This document shows positions 47,188 to 55,787 of a DNA stretch of 64,000 bases, piece after piece (position 1 is the stretch's first letter; every line of letters begins with the position of its first letter). The position numbers and the translations under genes are program-made. This DNA comes from Sphingomonas tagetis (GTDB lineage: Bacteria > Pseudomonadota > Alphaproteobacteria > Sphingomonadales > Sphingomonadaceae): contig NZ_JAMLDX010000004.1 of assembly GCF_024211275.1 (NCBI RefSeq), positions 186,001 to 250,000 of the forward strand. The letters are read 5' to 3'. The notes beneath the pieces are model-generated. The model worked only from the letters and a program-made list of their open reading frames with translations. It searched no databases and was not told where the DNA came from.

Positions 47188-48132
47188 TCATTGCGGCAAT
47201 AGATCGCGGCAAAAGCTGCGTACCGCGCTGTTGAGGACATCGGCGGCTTCCCACTGAAGGAAATGGCCGCAGCGCACGAGGAACGGCCCAACAATGTCGG
47301 TGCAGCCCACCTCCATCCATGACGGGTAGAGTTCGCCAACGATCTCGTCCTCCATGCCCCACAGCACCAGCGTTTCGACATCGATCGGACGATCGATCAG
47401 GAACTCGCCGGCATCGGGCGCGGGCTTCATCACGCCTTCGTAGAAATTGAGCGCAGCGCGGAACGAGGTCTCGCTCTTAATCTGTTCGGCAAGGAACTCG
47501 GCCTCGGAATCATCGATGCGGTTGGGTCCGGCGAGGTGGCGCATCGGGCCGCCTTCCTTCCAGACATGACCCTGGAAGTAGCGTTTGACATAGGCAAGCC
47601 GCGCCTCGTCGCTGTCGAACCCGGCGGCCAGCTTGTCAGCTTCGAGCGCGTGCAGTGCGAAGTGATCGGAGATTTCCGCCATCACTTCGAACTGGCTGCT
47701 CGGAAGGCCGGCGGCGGCATAAGCCTCCGGGATCATCGGGACGAATCCATTGTACGTGACGAAGCGCTTGACCAGCCCGGGATGGCTTTGCAGCAACTGG
47801 ATCGACACGCCCGACCCCATGTCGCCGCCGACAAGCACGCAGCTGTCGTGTCCCAGCGACTCGAGCAGCGCGCGAATATCGCGCGCGCTCTCCTGGACCG
47901 ACAGCGGCCCGCCCGGCACCGGCGGCGTTTCGCCAAAACCGCGCTGATCCGGCACGATGACCTCGAAGCCAGCCGCGACGAGCGGGCCGATGTTGCGCCA
48001 GAACAGTCGCTTGCCGCCAGGCCAGCCATGCAGCATGACCAGCGGGACGCCGCCGCCGCCTTCATGATTATAGGCAAGGCGGACATTGTCGCGGATGGTG
48101 ATGAAGTGCGTTTCGAAATGGGGAAACGACAT
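47188..48132 (-). CDS. Alpha/beta-hydrolase, epoxide-hydrolase type
   Basis: 314 residues. HGWPGG (oxyanion), then the nucleophile elbow VGGDMGSG, in which Asp replaces Ser. That is the epoxide hydrolase/haloalkane dehalogenase arrangement. The catalytic His lies in RCGHFLQWE. No Tyr-rich cap was confirmed by eye. Cytosolic. It follows a 457-bp region without a gene and precedes the TonB receptor in the same direction. Confidence 0.88.
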   Translation of the reverse strand: MSFPHFETHFITIRDNVRLAYNHEGGGGVPLVMLHGWPGGKRLFWRNIGPLVAAGFEVIVPDQRGFGETPPVPGGPLSVQESARDIRALLESLGHDSCVLVGGDMGSGVSIQLLQSHPGLVKRFVTYNGFVPMIPEAYAAAGLPSSQFEVMAEISDHFALHALEADKLAAGFDSDEARLAYVKRYFQGHVWKEGGPMRHLAGPNRIDDSEAEFLAEQIKSETSFRAALNFYEGVMKPAPDAGEFLIDRPIDVETLVLWGMEDEIVGELYPSWMEVGCTDIVGPFLVRCGHFLQWEAADVLNSAVRSFCRDLLPQ

Positions 48133-48589
48133 TTGGACTCCGCTCCTAGTTCATCCCGCTGCGATCGGTGGGCCATTATGGGTGCTGGTTGAATTTCCCT
48201 GCCGGCCGGTTGGCGGCATGCCGGTGGCTCAGGCCGGGCGTGAGGCGTTCTCGCGGGCGATCGAGCGCTGTCGACGAGTCCCGCTGCCGACAGCGCCGAT
48301 GCGGTCGCTGCGCGAACTCGATGGATGCGAAAGCTCAATTTGCCTCATCGGTCCTCTCCATCGGACGATTGCGCGCGGCCGTTGGATGGGCGGGCGCGCA
48401 TCGTTTGTTGCCGGGCGGTTCGCGATCGACCGCCTCGTTGTTCAGCGAATGTTTAGCATGCATGCGAAAAAGTCAACATGCGTTTATGGGCAGAATTGCG
48501 CCTAAATGCAGCTTGGAGCGCACCGGTGGTGCCGGTTTATGGAATCCGCGCGTGGAAAATGCGCAGTTATTTTATAACTGATTTGGTAG
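48133..48589. other. 457-bp gap between hydrolase and TetR gene
   Basis: No gene is supported. A self-complementary GCATGCATGC lies around 48458-48468, about 330 bp upstream of the hydrolase start, in an AT-richer patch. The rest is GC-rich with only shadow open frames. Confidence 0.5.
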
Positions 48590-49237
48590 TCAGCGGGTCT
48601 TCTTGTGCGCCTGCGCGGACGATTTGCGCGATCGGGCGCCAGGTCCGCTAGCCACCGCCACCGCCATCTCGCCGAATGCGGTGCCGACGGTCTCCGGCGT
48701 ATCGGGACCGCCTGGGTTGAACCAGACATTGGCTGCGGCGACCGCGCCATTGATGAAGTTCGCCATCAGCCGCACATTGCCGGGTGCGATCGAGCCGGAC
48801 TTCACACAGGCGTCCAACGTATCACGCAGGAAGCGGCTGTAGCGCTGGCGCCGCTCGACCTGGCTCGCCAGCGCCGCGCCAGTCAACTCGCCCCAGTCGC
48901 GGAATGCGACCTTGGCGATCGTCGGGTGGCGCAAATACCAGGTGACGTGCGCCGCGACCACCGCCCCGATAAGCTGCAAGGGCGCAAGATCGCGACGTTT
49001 CTCTTCGTCAAGGATCGCGGTGATCTCGCGATCGGCATGGTCGAGGATGTCGGCGAGCATCGCCTCTTTTGACCGGTAGTAATAATAGATCGCCGCCTTG
49101 GTGAAACCGACTGCGTCGGCCACCTCCTGCACCGACGCGCCGTGATAGCCGCGATCGGCAAAGATCCGCGCCGCCGCGTCGCGCACCAGCATGCGTCGGT
49201 CGGTTGCCGGCGGTTTCAAGTCGCTTGTCGTCACCAT
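48590..49237 (-). CDS. TetR-family regulator of the beta-oxidation operon
   Basis: 215 residues. N-terminal helix-turn-helix: AARIFADRGYHGASVQEVADAVGFTKAAIYYYYRSKEAML. A TetR_C-type ligand-binding domain follows (MANFINGAVAAANVW). It is divergent from the thiolase operon. A near-perfect palindrome of the TAACCGGTCAGTCA type lies between them. Related regulators sense acyl-CoA or phenylacetyl-CoA, and a CoA-thioester effector would fit here. Confidence 0.92.
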   Translation of the reverse strand: MVTTSDLKPPATDRRMLVRDAAARIFADRGYHGASVQEVADAVGFTKAAIYYYYRSKEAMLADILDHADREITAILDEEKRRDLAPLQLIGAVVAAHVTWYLRHPTIAKVAFRDWGELTGAALASQVERRQRYSRFLRDTLDACVKSGSIAPGNVRLMANFINGAVAAANVWFNPGGPDTPETVGTAFGEMAVAVASGPGARSRKSSAQAHKKTR

Positions 49238-49324
49238 TCGATCGATCAGTCCTGCTCGTGGCTTCCGGCTGTAGGTCGCTTGCCCAGCCCGTCTTGACAG
49301 CAGCCGACTCGAAGATCAATAAGA

Positions 49325-49346
49325 ACTGACTAACCGGTCAGTCAGT
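49325..49346. promoter_or_regulatory. TetR operator before the thiolase operon
   Basis: TGACTAACCGGTCAGTCA (49327-49344) is a palindrome around CCGG, eight of nine pairs matching, extended by AC/GT at the ends. It lies 88 bp from the TetR start and 29 bp from the thiolase start, a classical auto-repression position. Confidence 0.8.
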
Positions 49347-49372
49347 GTGACCTGGATCAGGAGAGTGATGGA

Positions 49373-50575
49373 ATGGCCGAAGCCTTCATCTACGATCATG
49401 TGCGCACGCCGCGGGGCCGCGGGCGCGCCGACGGATCGCTTCACGAAATCACCGCAGTGGAAATCGCTGCCACGCCGTTGCGCGCGCTGGCCGAGCGCAA
49501 TGGCCTCGACACGGCGCTGGTCGACGATGTCGTCTATGGCTGCGCGCAGCCGGTCGGCGAGCAGGGCGGCAATATTGCCCGCGCTGCCGTGCTGACGGCC
49601 AGATGGGACGAGAGCGTCGCTGGTCAGCAGGTCCATCGGTTCTGCGCGTCGGCGCTGGAAGCCGTGAACAACGCTGCGGCGCAGGTCATGACCGGCGCCG
49701 CCGACGCGACGGTCGGGGGCGGCGTCGAGTGCATGTCACGCACCTATATCGGTGCCGACACGGGCGCGTGGGTCGCCGATCCGTGGTGCAGCTATCACAA
49801 CCATTTCGCGCCGCAGGGTATCGGCGCGGACCTGATCGCGACGATCGACGGCTTCACGCGCGAGGATGTCGATGCCTATGCCGTCGAGAGCCAGCGCCGC
49901 GCCGCGCACGCGCAACAAGAGGGCTGGTTCGACAAGGCGCTTGCCCCGGTCAAGGACGCGATCGGCCAGGTCGTGCTCGACCGCGACGAGTATCTGCGCC
50001 CCAACACGACGATGGATTCGCTCGCCGGCTTGAAGCCTGCATTCACCGGCCTCGGGCAGGTCTTCGATCCGATCGCGCTGCAGCGCTATCCGCAGGTCGA
50101 AGCGATCGAGCATGTGCATACCGGGGGCAATTCCTCCGGCATCGTCGACGGCGCGGCCGCAATCCTGATTGGCAGCAAGAAATTCGGCGAGTCGGCTTCG
50201 TTGAAGCCCCGCGCGAAAATCCGCGCCTTCACCAATATCGGTTCCGAGCCGACGATCATGCTTACCGCGCCGGCCGATGTCAGCCGCAAGCTGCTCGATC
50301 GCGCCGGCATGACCACCGCCGATATCGACCTGTTCGAGATAAACGAGGCTTTCGCGAGCGTGGTCCTGCGCTTCATCAAATATCTCGAGCTCGATCCGGC
50401 GAAGGTCAACGTCGCCGGCGGGGCGATCGCCCTCGGCCATCCGCTTGGCGCGACCGGGGCAATGATCCTGGGCACCGTGTTGGACGAACTGGAGCGGCGC
50501 GATCTCAACGTCGCGCTCATCACGCTGTGCGCAGGCAATGGCCTGGGAACCGCCACCATCATCGAACGGGTCTGA
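49373..50575 (+). CDS. Thiolase (acetyl-CoA C-acyltransferase)
   Basis: 400 residues. Cys91 in HRFCASALEAVN is the acylated nucleophile. NEAFASVVL, the GGAIALGHPLGATGA His loop and the C-terminal TLCAGNGLGTATIIE complete the active site. It cleaves or condenses 3-ketoacyl-CoA. It is the first gene after the TetR operator and is followed four bases later by the hydratase/dehydrogenase fusion. Together they form a near-complete beta-oxidation spiral without an acyl-CoA dehydrogenase. Confidence 0.93.
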   Translation: MAEAFIYDHVRTPRGRGRADGSLHEITAVEIAATPLRALAERNGLDTALVDDVVYGCAQPVGEQGGNIARAAVLTARWDESVAGQQVHRFCASALEAVNNAAAQVMTGAADATVGGGVECMSRTYIGADTGAWVADPWCSYHNHFAPQGIGADLIATIDGFTREDVDAYAVESQRRAAHAQQEGWFDKALAPVKDAIGQVVLDRDEYLRPNTTMDSLAGLKPAFTGLGQVFDPIALQRYPQVEAIEHVHTGGNSSGIVDGAAAILIGSKKFGESASLKPRAKIRAFTNIGSEPTIMLTAPADVSRKLLDRAGMTTADIDLFEINEAFASVVLRFIKYLELDPAKVNVAGGAIALGHPLGATGAMILGTVLDELERRDLNVALITLCAGNGLGTATIIERV

Positions 50576-50579
50576 TCCG

Positions 50580-52712
50580 ATGGCACATTATCTCAAGTCC
50601 GAACGCGATGGCGGCATCGTCACGCTGACGCTCGACAATCCCGACGCCGCCGTGAACACCGTCTCACCCGCCTGGGTGGACGAGATGATCGCCTTCTTCG
50701 AGGACGTGAAAGGCGACGAAGGCGTGACCGGCGTGATCGTCACGTCGGCCAAATCCGGGTTCATGGCCGGCGCCGATCTCAAGTTCATCCTCGACACGCC
50801 GATGACCGCAGCGGACGCATTCGCGTTCAGCCAGCGGGCGACGCGCATGCACCGGCTGATCGAGACGTGCGGCAAGCCGGTGGTCGCCGCGATCGGAGGC
50901 TTCGCGCTGGGCGGCGGCTATGAGCTGGCGCTCGCTTGCACCTATCGCGTCGTCGCGGACGACCCCAAGGCAGTGGTCGGCCTGCCCGAGGTGAATGTGG
51001 GATTGCTGCCCGGCTCGGGCGGGACGCAGCGGCTGGCGCGGATGATCGGCGTCGAAAAGGCGAGCGAAGTGCTGCTAGGCGGCGGCAGCTATGCGCCGCT
51101 CAAGGCGCTGGAGATCGGCCTGGTCGATTTGGTCGAACCAGCAAGCAGTGTGATCGATGCCGCCCGCGCATGGCTGGCAACGAATCCCGATCCGGTGCGG
51201 CCCTGGGATCGCAAGGGCTTTTCGCTGCCCGAATCCGACGGACTGCTTAAGCAGACCACGGCCGGCTGGTTCACCATGGCGAGCGCTCGCCTGCGCGCGA
51301 AATATGGCGACAATTACCCAGCGCCGATCAGCATCCTCACCTGTCTGTTCGAAGGCGTGCAGGTGCCGCTCGACAAGGGGCTGCTGGTCGAGAGCCGCCA
51401 CTTCGCGCGCCTGATCGCCGATCCGGTCAGCCGCAACATCATCCGCACCACCTTCGTCAACAAGGGGCTGGCTGAAAAAGGCGCGCGCCGTCCGGCCGAT
51501 GTGCCGCCGTCGAAGGTCGCTCGGGTGGGTATCCTGGGCGCGGGGATGATGGGCGCGGGCATTGCCTACTCTGCGGCGAAGGTCGGGATCGAGGTTGTCC
51601 TGCTCGACACCACGATGGAGGCGGCTGAGCGCGGCAAGGCTTATCCCGCCAAGCTGCTTGCCAAGCAGGTGGAGCGCGGCCAGTCGAGCCAGGACGAGGC
51701 CGACGCGCTGCTCGCGCGGATCAGGGCAACCACCGACTATGCCGACCTTGCCGGGGTCGATCTGATCGTCGAGGCCGTGTTCGAGGATACCGCGATCAAG
51801 GCGGATGTAACGCGCAAGGCCGAAGCGGTGACCGGGGCGCATGCGCTGTTCGCGTCCAACACCTCGACCCTGCCGATCAGCCAGCTCGCCGAAGCGTTCA
51901 GCCGGCCGGAGGACTTTATCGGCCTGCACTTCTTCTCGCCCGTCGATAAGATGGCGCTGGTCGAGGTGATCATGGGCAAGCGGACGAGCCCGGCGGCGCT
52001 GGCGCGCGCGCTGGATTTCGTGGCGCAGATCAGCAAGACGCCGATCGTCGTCAATGACAGCCGCGGCTTCTATACCAGCCGCGTGTTCCAGACCTTCATC
52101 CACGAAGGCATGGAGCTGCTGCGCGAAGGCGTTTCGCCGGCACTGATCGAGAATGGCGCGCGCCAGGCCGGCATGCCGATCGGTCCGCTCGCCCTGCTTG
52201 ACGAAGTGACGCTGACGCTGCCGATGATAATCGTGCGCCAGACCGAACGCGAGGATCCAAGCTTCCGAAGGCCGACGTCGATGGTCGTCGCGGAAAAGAT
52301 GGTTGATGAGCTCAGTCGGCCGGGCCGTTCGGGCGGCGGCGGCTTCTACGAATATCCAGAAGGCGGCAGTAAGCGGCTCTGGCCGGAGCTTGCAACGTAC
52401 TTCCCGGTGGCGGCGGAGCAACCTGACGTCGAGGAAGTAAAACAACGCATCCTGTATATCCAGGCGATCGAGACCGCGCGTTGTCTGGAGGAGAATGTGC
52501 TGTTGCATCCGGCCGACGGCGACATCGGCAGCGTGCTCGGCTGGGGCTTTCCGACCTGGACCGGCGGTACGCTCTCGCTGATCGACACGGTCGGCCTGCC
52601 GACGTTCGTCGCCGAGTGCGACCGGCTTGCCCAGCAGCACGGTGCGCGTTTCGCCCCGCCGCAGTCGCTGCGCGATAGAGCGGCAAGCGGTGGCTCTTAC
52701 CTGATTGGATGA
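50580..52712 (+). CDS. Enoyl-CoA hydratase / 3-hydroxyacyl-CoA dehydrogenase fusion (FadB/FadJ type)
   Basis: 710 residues from the ATG at 50580. The N-terminal crotonase domain (about 1-270) has GADLKFIL, the oxyanion stretch GGFALGGGYELALAC and EVNVGLLPGSGGTQR. The dehydrogenase starts with VGILGAGMMGAGIAYSAAK (about 320) and has the catalytic His segment GLHFFSPVDKMALVEVI. It finishes with two C-terminal helical domains. It hydrates enoyl-CoA and oxidises the 3-hydroxyacyl-CoA with NAD+ to feed the thiolase. Confidence 0.93.
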   Translation: MAHYLKSERDGGIVTLTLDNPDAAVNTVSPAWVDEMIAFFEDVKGDEGVTGVIVTSAKSGFMAGADLKFILDTPMTAADAFAFSQRATRMHRLIETCGKPVVAAIGGFALGGGYELALACTYRVVADDPKAVVGLPEVNVGLLPGSGGTQRLARMIGVEKASEVLLGGGSYAPLKALEIGLVDLVEPASSVIDAARAWLATNPDPVRPWDRKGFSLPESDGLLKQTTAGWFTMASARLRAKYGDNYPAPISILTCLFEGVQVPLDKGLLVESRHFARLIADPVSRNIIRTTFVNKGLAEKGARRPADVPPSKVARVGILGAGMMGAGIAYSAAKVGIEVVLLDTTMEAAERGKAYPAKLLAKQVERGQSSQDEADALLARIRATTDYADLAGVDLIVEAVFEDTAIKADVTRKAEAVTGAHALFASNTSTLPISQLAEAFSRPEDFIGLHFFSPVDKMALVEVIMGKRTSPAALARALDFVAQISKTPIVVNDSRGFYTSRVFQTFIHEGMELLREGVSPALIENGARQAGMPIGPLALLDEVTLTLPMIIVRQTEREDPSFRRPTSMVVAEKMVDELSRPGRSGGGGFYEYPEGGSKRLWPELATYFPVAAEQPDVEEVKQRILYIQAIETARCLEENVLLHPADGDIGSVLGWGFPTWTGGTLSLIDTVGLPTFVAECDRLAQQHGARFAPPQSLRDRAASGGSYLIG

Positions 52713-52740
52713 GGCGCAGGCTCCACCGAGGAGAAAACGC

Positions 52741-53571
52741 ATGAGCGGAATGCTCGCAAACAAGGTCGCGCTGGTCTCCGGGTCCGGGCGTGGCATCGGC
52801 CGTGCGGTGGTCGAGAAGTTCGCGTCGGCCGGCGCGCGGGTCGTCGTCAACGACCTCGACGCCGACGTCGCGGCGGAGACGGTGGCGGTGATCACGGCCA
52901 GCGGCGGCGAGGCAGTCGCCTTTGCCGGCGACGCCACCGCGCCCGATTTCGGCGACCGCTTCGTCCAAGCGGCGGTGAATGCCTTTGGCGGGATCGACAT
53001 CATCGTCAACAATGCGGGCTTTGGGTGGGATTCAATCCTGCAGAAAACGAGCGACCAGCAATGGGAAGCGATGCTCGCCGTCCATCTTTCGGGGCCGTTC
53101 CGCGTCCTGCGCGCGGCCCAGCCGGTCATCGCCGCCGCGGCAAAGGCCGAGATCGCGGCGGACGGCCAGGCCAGGCGCCGGTCGGTGGTAAACATCTCAT
53201 CGATCGCCGGGCTGGGCGGTAATGTCGGCCAGGCCGGCTATTCGGCCGGCAAGGCCGGCGTCGTCGGGCTGACCAAGACGGTGGCCAAGGAATGGGGTCG
53301 CTATGGCGTCACCGTGAACGCGGTCGCGTTCGGCATCATCGGCACGCGCATGACCTTGCCGCGCGCGGGCGAGGAAATGATCCAGGTCGGCGATCGCCAG
53401 GTGAAGGTGGGAATGGGCGCGGAGCTTCAGGCCGCCCTCGCCACCGCGATCCCGCTCGGCCGGCCAGGCACGCCGCAGGAGGCCGCCGGCGCGGTGTACC
53501 TGCTGTGCCTCCATGAAGCGTCGTACATCACGGGCGAAGTGATCGTGTGCGGCGGCGGCTACACGCTCTGA
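52741..53571 (+). CDS. SDR-family oxidoreductase (FabG/acyl-CoA type)
   Basis: 276 residues from the ATG at 52741 with GAGGAG ahead. Motifs: VSGSGRGIGRAVVEKFASAG, NDLDADVA, NNAGFGWDS, VNISSIAGLGG, YSAGKAGVVGL (Tyr-xxx-Lys) and SYITGEVIVCGGGYT. A longer substrate loop around 215-240 (TRMTLPRAGEEMIQVGDRQV) resembles SDRs acting on acyl-CoA or cyclic ketones. Encoded in the thiolase operon. Confidence 0.9.
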   Translation: MSGMLANKVALVSGSGRGIGRAVVEKFASAGARVVVNDLDADVAAETVAVITASGGEAVAFAGDATAPDFGDRFVQAAVNAFGGIDIIVNNAGFGWDSILQKTSDQQWEAMLAVHLSGPFRVLRAAQPVIAAAAKAEIAADGQARRRSVVNISSIAGLGGNVGQAGYSAGKAGVVGLTKTVAKEWGRYGVTVNAVAFGIIGTRMTLPRAGEEMIQVGDRQVKVGMGAELQAALATAIPLGRPGTPQEAAGAVYLLCLHEASYITGEVIVCGGGYTL

Positions 53572-53599
53572 ACAAGAAGAACACCAGCGGGAGGATCGA

Positions 53600-54376
53600 A
53601 TGAACGACCTTTTTAGCCTTGCAGGAAAGCGAGCACTCGTGACGGGCGGTGCGCAGGGCCTAGGCCGGATGATCGCCCAAGGACTTCTCGGCGCAGGTGC
53701 CGAGGTGGCCATCACCTCGCGCGATCCGGAGACATGTTCGGCGGCAGCACGGGAAATGGCCTCCCTCGGCACCTGTCACGCGCTGCCGGCCGACCTGTCG
53801 ACGCCGGAAGCGGCCGTTGATCTGGCGCATCGTGCGAATGAAACGCTCGGCGGGTGCGACATCCTGATCAACAATGCCGGGCGCACCTGGGGCGGGCCGA
53901 TCGAAAGCTTTCCCGACAAGGCGTGGGGGAGCGTGCTGGGGGTTAACGTGCAAATTCCGTTCACGCTGGTGCGTGAGTTGCTGCCCGCGCTCGAATCGGC
54001 CGGCAGCGCGGATGACCCCTCTCGCGTGATCAACATTGGGTCGATCGCCGGGCTGAAACCCGAAGGCCTGCAAGCCTATAGCTATGGCGCTTCAAAGGCG
54101 GCTATCCACATGTTGACGCGGGACCTTGCCAGCGATCTGGCGAATCGCAACATAACGGTCAACGCGCTGGTGCCGGGCTACTTCCCGACCAAGATGACGA
54201 AGCATCTGCGCGATGGCGATACGGTCGATCCGGCGCTGCTGGCCAAGATCCCACTCAATCGGCTGGGAAATCCGGACGACGTCGCTGCTGCAACGATCTT
54301 CCTGTGCGCCCGCGGAGGCGCGTACGTCACCGGCGTGCTGTTGCCGGTTGATGGGGGCATTGCCGGCAGCGGCTGA
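53600..54376 (+). CDS. SDR-family oxidoreductase
   Basis: 258 residues. TGGAQGLGRMIAQGLLGAG cofactor loop, SRDPETC, INNAGRTWGG, INIGSIAGLKPEGLQ with the serine, YSYGASKAAIHMLTRDLA (Tyr-xxx-Lys) and AYVTGVLLPVDGG. The GASKAAIHML pattern is the common fungal/bacterial 'sorbose-reductase-like' SDR class. It is last in the thiolase operon before a 250-bp gap. Confidence 0.9.
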   Translation: MNDLFSLAGKRALVTGGAQGLGRMIAQGLLGAGAEVAITSRDPETCSAAAREMASLGTCHALPADLSTPEAAVDLAHRANETLGGCDILINNAGRTWGGPIESFPDKAWGSVLGVNVQIPFTLVRELLPALESAGSADDPSRVINIGSIAGLKPEGLQAYSYGASKAAIHMLTRDLASDLANRNITVNALVPGYFPTKMTKHLRDGDTVDPALLAKIPLNRLGNPDDVAAATIFLCARGGAYVTGVLLPVDGGIAGSG

Positions 54377-54437
54377 ACCTGCCGTGGGATGAGCCCGCGA
54401 TTGACAAGGGGACCCGCGATGCGCAAACCAAAATCTA

Positions 54438-54455
54438 GAATTGATTATACAATTC
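54438..54455. promoter_or_regulatory. Dyad upstream of the 2-oxo acid dehydrogenase operon
   Basis: GAATTG (54438-54443) and CAATTC (54450-54455) form a perfect six-base inverted repeat around ATTATA, in the AT-rich part of the 250-bp gap before E1-alpha. It is a candidate operator or promoter element; the -10-like TATA string is its centre. Confidence 0.4.
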
Positions 54456-54626
54456 CATGCGTCAGTGAGAGGATCGCCGAATAGCGACGTTGATACATCT
54501 CGATCGGGCGGCCGTGCTGTAGCGGCGCCTTCCTCGAGAACCCGTCGCGGCGACCGGTCGAAGACAGCGTGGAGCAGGATCCGAGCCTTGCGGCGAGCGA
54601 CGCGTCGGCAATCGAGAGGGCAGAGA

Positions 54627-55787
54627 ATGGGCAATACGAAATGGCCTGAGCGCCGACCCACCGACGATTTCGAACGCTTGTTGCAGCCCGATGGCACGGT
54701 CGCGGGTGAGCTGCCAAATGTCCGCGACGAGGAATTGCTGCGCTGGCACGAAGCGATGCGCAAGACGCGCCTGCTGGAAGAAATGACGGTCAAGCTCCAG
54801 CGGCGCGGCGTGTTCAGCGTGTCGGGTGGCGGCCCTGGCGAGGAGGCGACGGCTCTGGCGGCAGCTGCGCTGTCGGCCGAAGACTGGGTGCACCCCTCCT
54901 ATCGCCAGAACGCCTCGCTCATCTATTGGGGCGTGCCGATCGACCGCATGCTCGGCGCCGCGCTGGGCCATGCGCCTGAACATGTGCGCGCGCACCTGCC
55001 GGTGGCGCCGGAGGACTTGCCAAAGGTCAAGACGACGCCGTACGCCGTGTTCTTAGGCGCCCATATCCCGGTCGCGGTCGGCACCGCTCTGGCCGACAAA
55101 CTGAACAAACGCGACCATGTCTCGCTCGCCTTCATCGGCGAGGGCGCGACCAGCGAGGGCGACTTCCATGACGGGCTCGGTCTTGCCGGCGTGCTCAAGA
55201 CGCCGCTGGTGGTCGTCATCGTCAACAATGGCTGGAGCATCTCGATCCCCGCGAGCCGCCAGACCGCGGCCGAGACCTTCGCGCAGAAAGCCGTGGCGCA
55301 CGGCATCCCGCACCGGCGGGTGGACGGCAACGACGTGTTCGCGGTCTATGCCGCGGCCAAAATTGCGGTGGACGCGGCGCGCGCGGGGGAGGGCCCGTTC
55401 GTGATCGAGGCGGTGACCTATCGCATGACCGACCATAATACTGCCGACCAGGCCAGTCTGTATCGCGACGATGTGGAGTTGCAGCATTGGGCGACGCTTG
55501 ATCCCCTCGATCGGTTCGAAGCCTTTCTGACCGGGCGCGGACTGATTGACGCAGACTATAAGACTGCGCAGACCGCGCGCATCGATGCCGAACTGCGCGC
55601 AGCGGTCGACCGGGCGCTCAATATTCCGCCCACGCCGGCCGACACGATGTTCCTCAATCATTTGAACGGCGAGCCCGGATGGCATTTCCGCCACCAGCAG
55701 GACGAACTCGCGGTCGAGCTGGCGGGCGGCAACCCCTTTCTCGATTTCGACGGCAGCGGCTTGCATAAGGAGGCGGGCGATGCATGA
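54627..55787 (+). CDS. 2-oxo acid dehydrogenase E1 alpha subunit
   Basis: Thiamine diphosphate-dependent decarboxylase subunit of 386 residues from the ATG at 54627. Branched-chain type: a long N-terminal arm, RRGVFSVSGGGPGEEAT, HPSYRQNASLIYWG, the thiamine motif FIGEGATSEGDFHDGLGLAGVLKTPLVVVIVNN (glycine-acid start to paired Asn end), and the loop RMTDHNTADQASLYR with the active-site His. It overlaps E1-beta by eight bases. Branched-chain 2-oxo acids are the usual substrates, but the location in a catabolic cluster suggests a dedicated 2-oxo acid intermediate. Confidence 0.93.
   Translation: MGNTKWPERRPTDDFERLLQPDGTVAGELPNVRDEELLRWHEAMRKTRLLEEMTVKLQRRGVFSVSGGGPGEEATALAAAALSAEDWVHPSYRQNASLIYWGVPIDRMLGAALGHAPEHVRAHLPVAPEDLPKVKTTPYAVFLGAHIPVAVGTALADKLNKRDHVSLAFIGEGATSEGDFHDGLGLAGVLKTPLVVVIVNNGWSISIPASRQTAAETFAQKAVAHGIPHRRVDGNDVFAVYAAAKIAVDAARAGEGPFVIEAVTYRMTDHNTADQASLYRDDVELQHWATLDPLDRFEAFLTGRGLIDADYKTAQTARIDAELRAAVDRALNIPPTPADTMFLNHLNGEPGWHFRHQQDELAVELAGGNPFLDFDGSGLHKEAGDA

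Noticed and set aside
38077..48581. TTTATAACTGA shared at 38077-38087 and 48571-48581
   Set aside because: Only 11 bases long; the second copy lies at the far end of a long gap beside the 3' end of a TetR gene, not near a start. Chance is likely.
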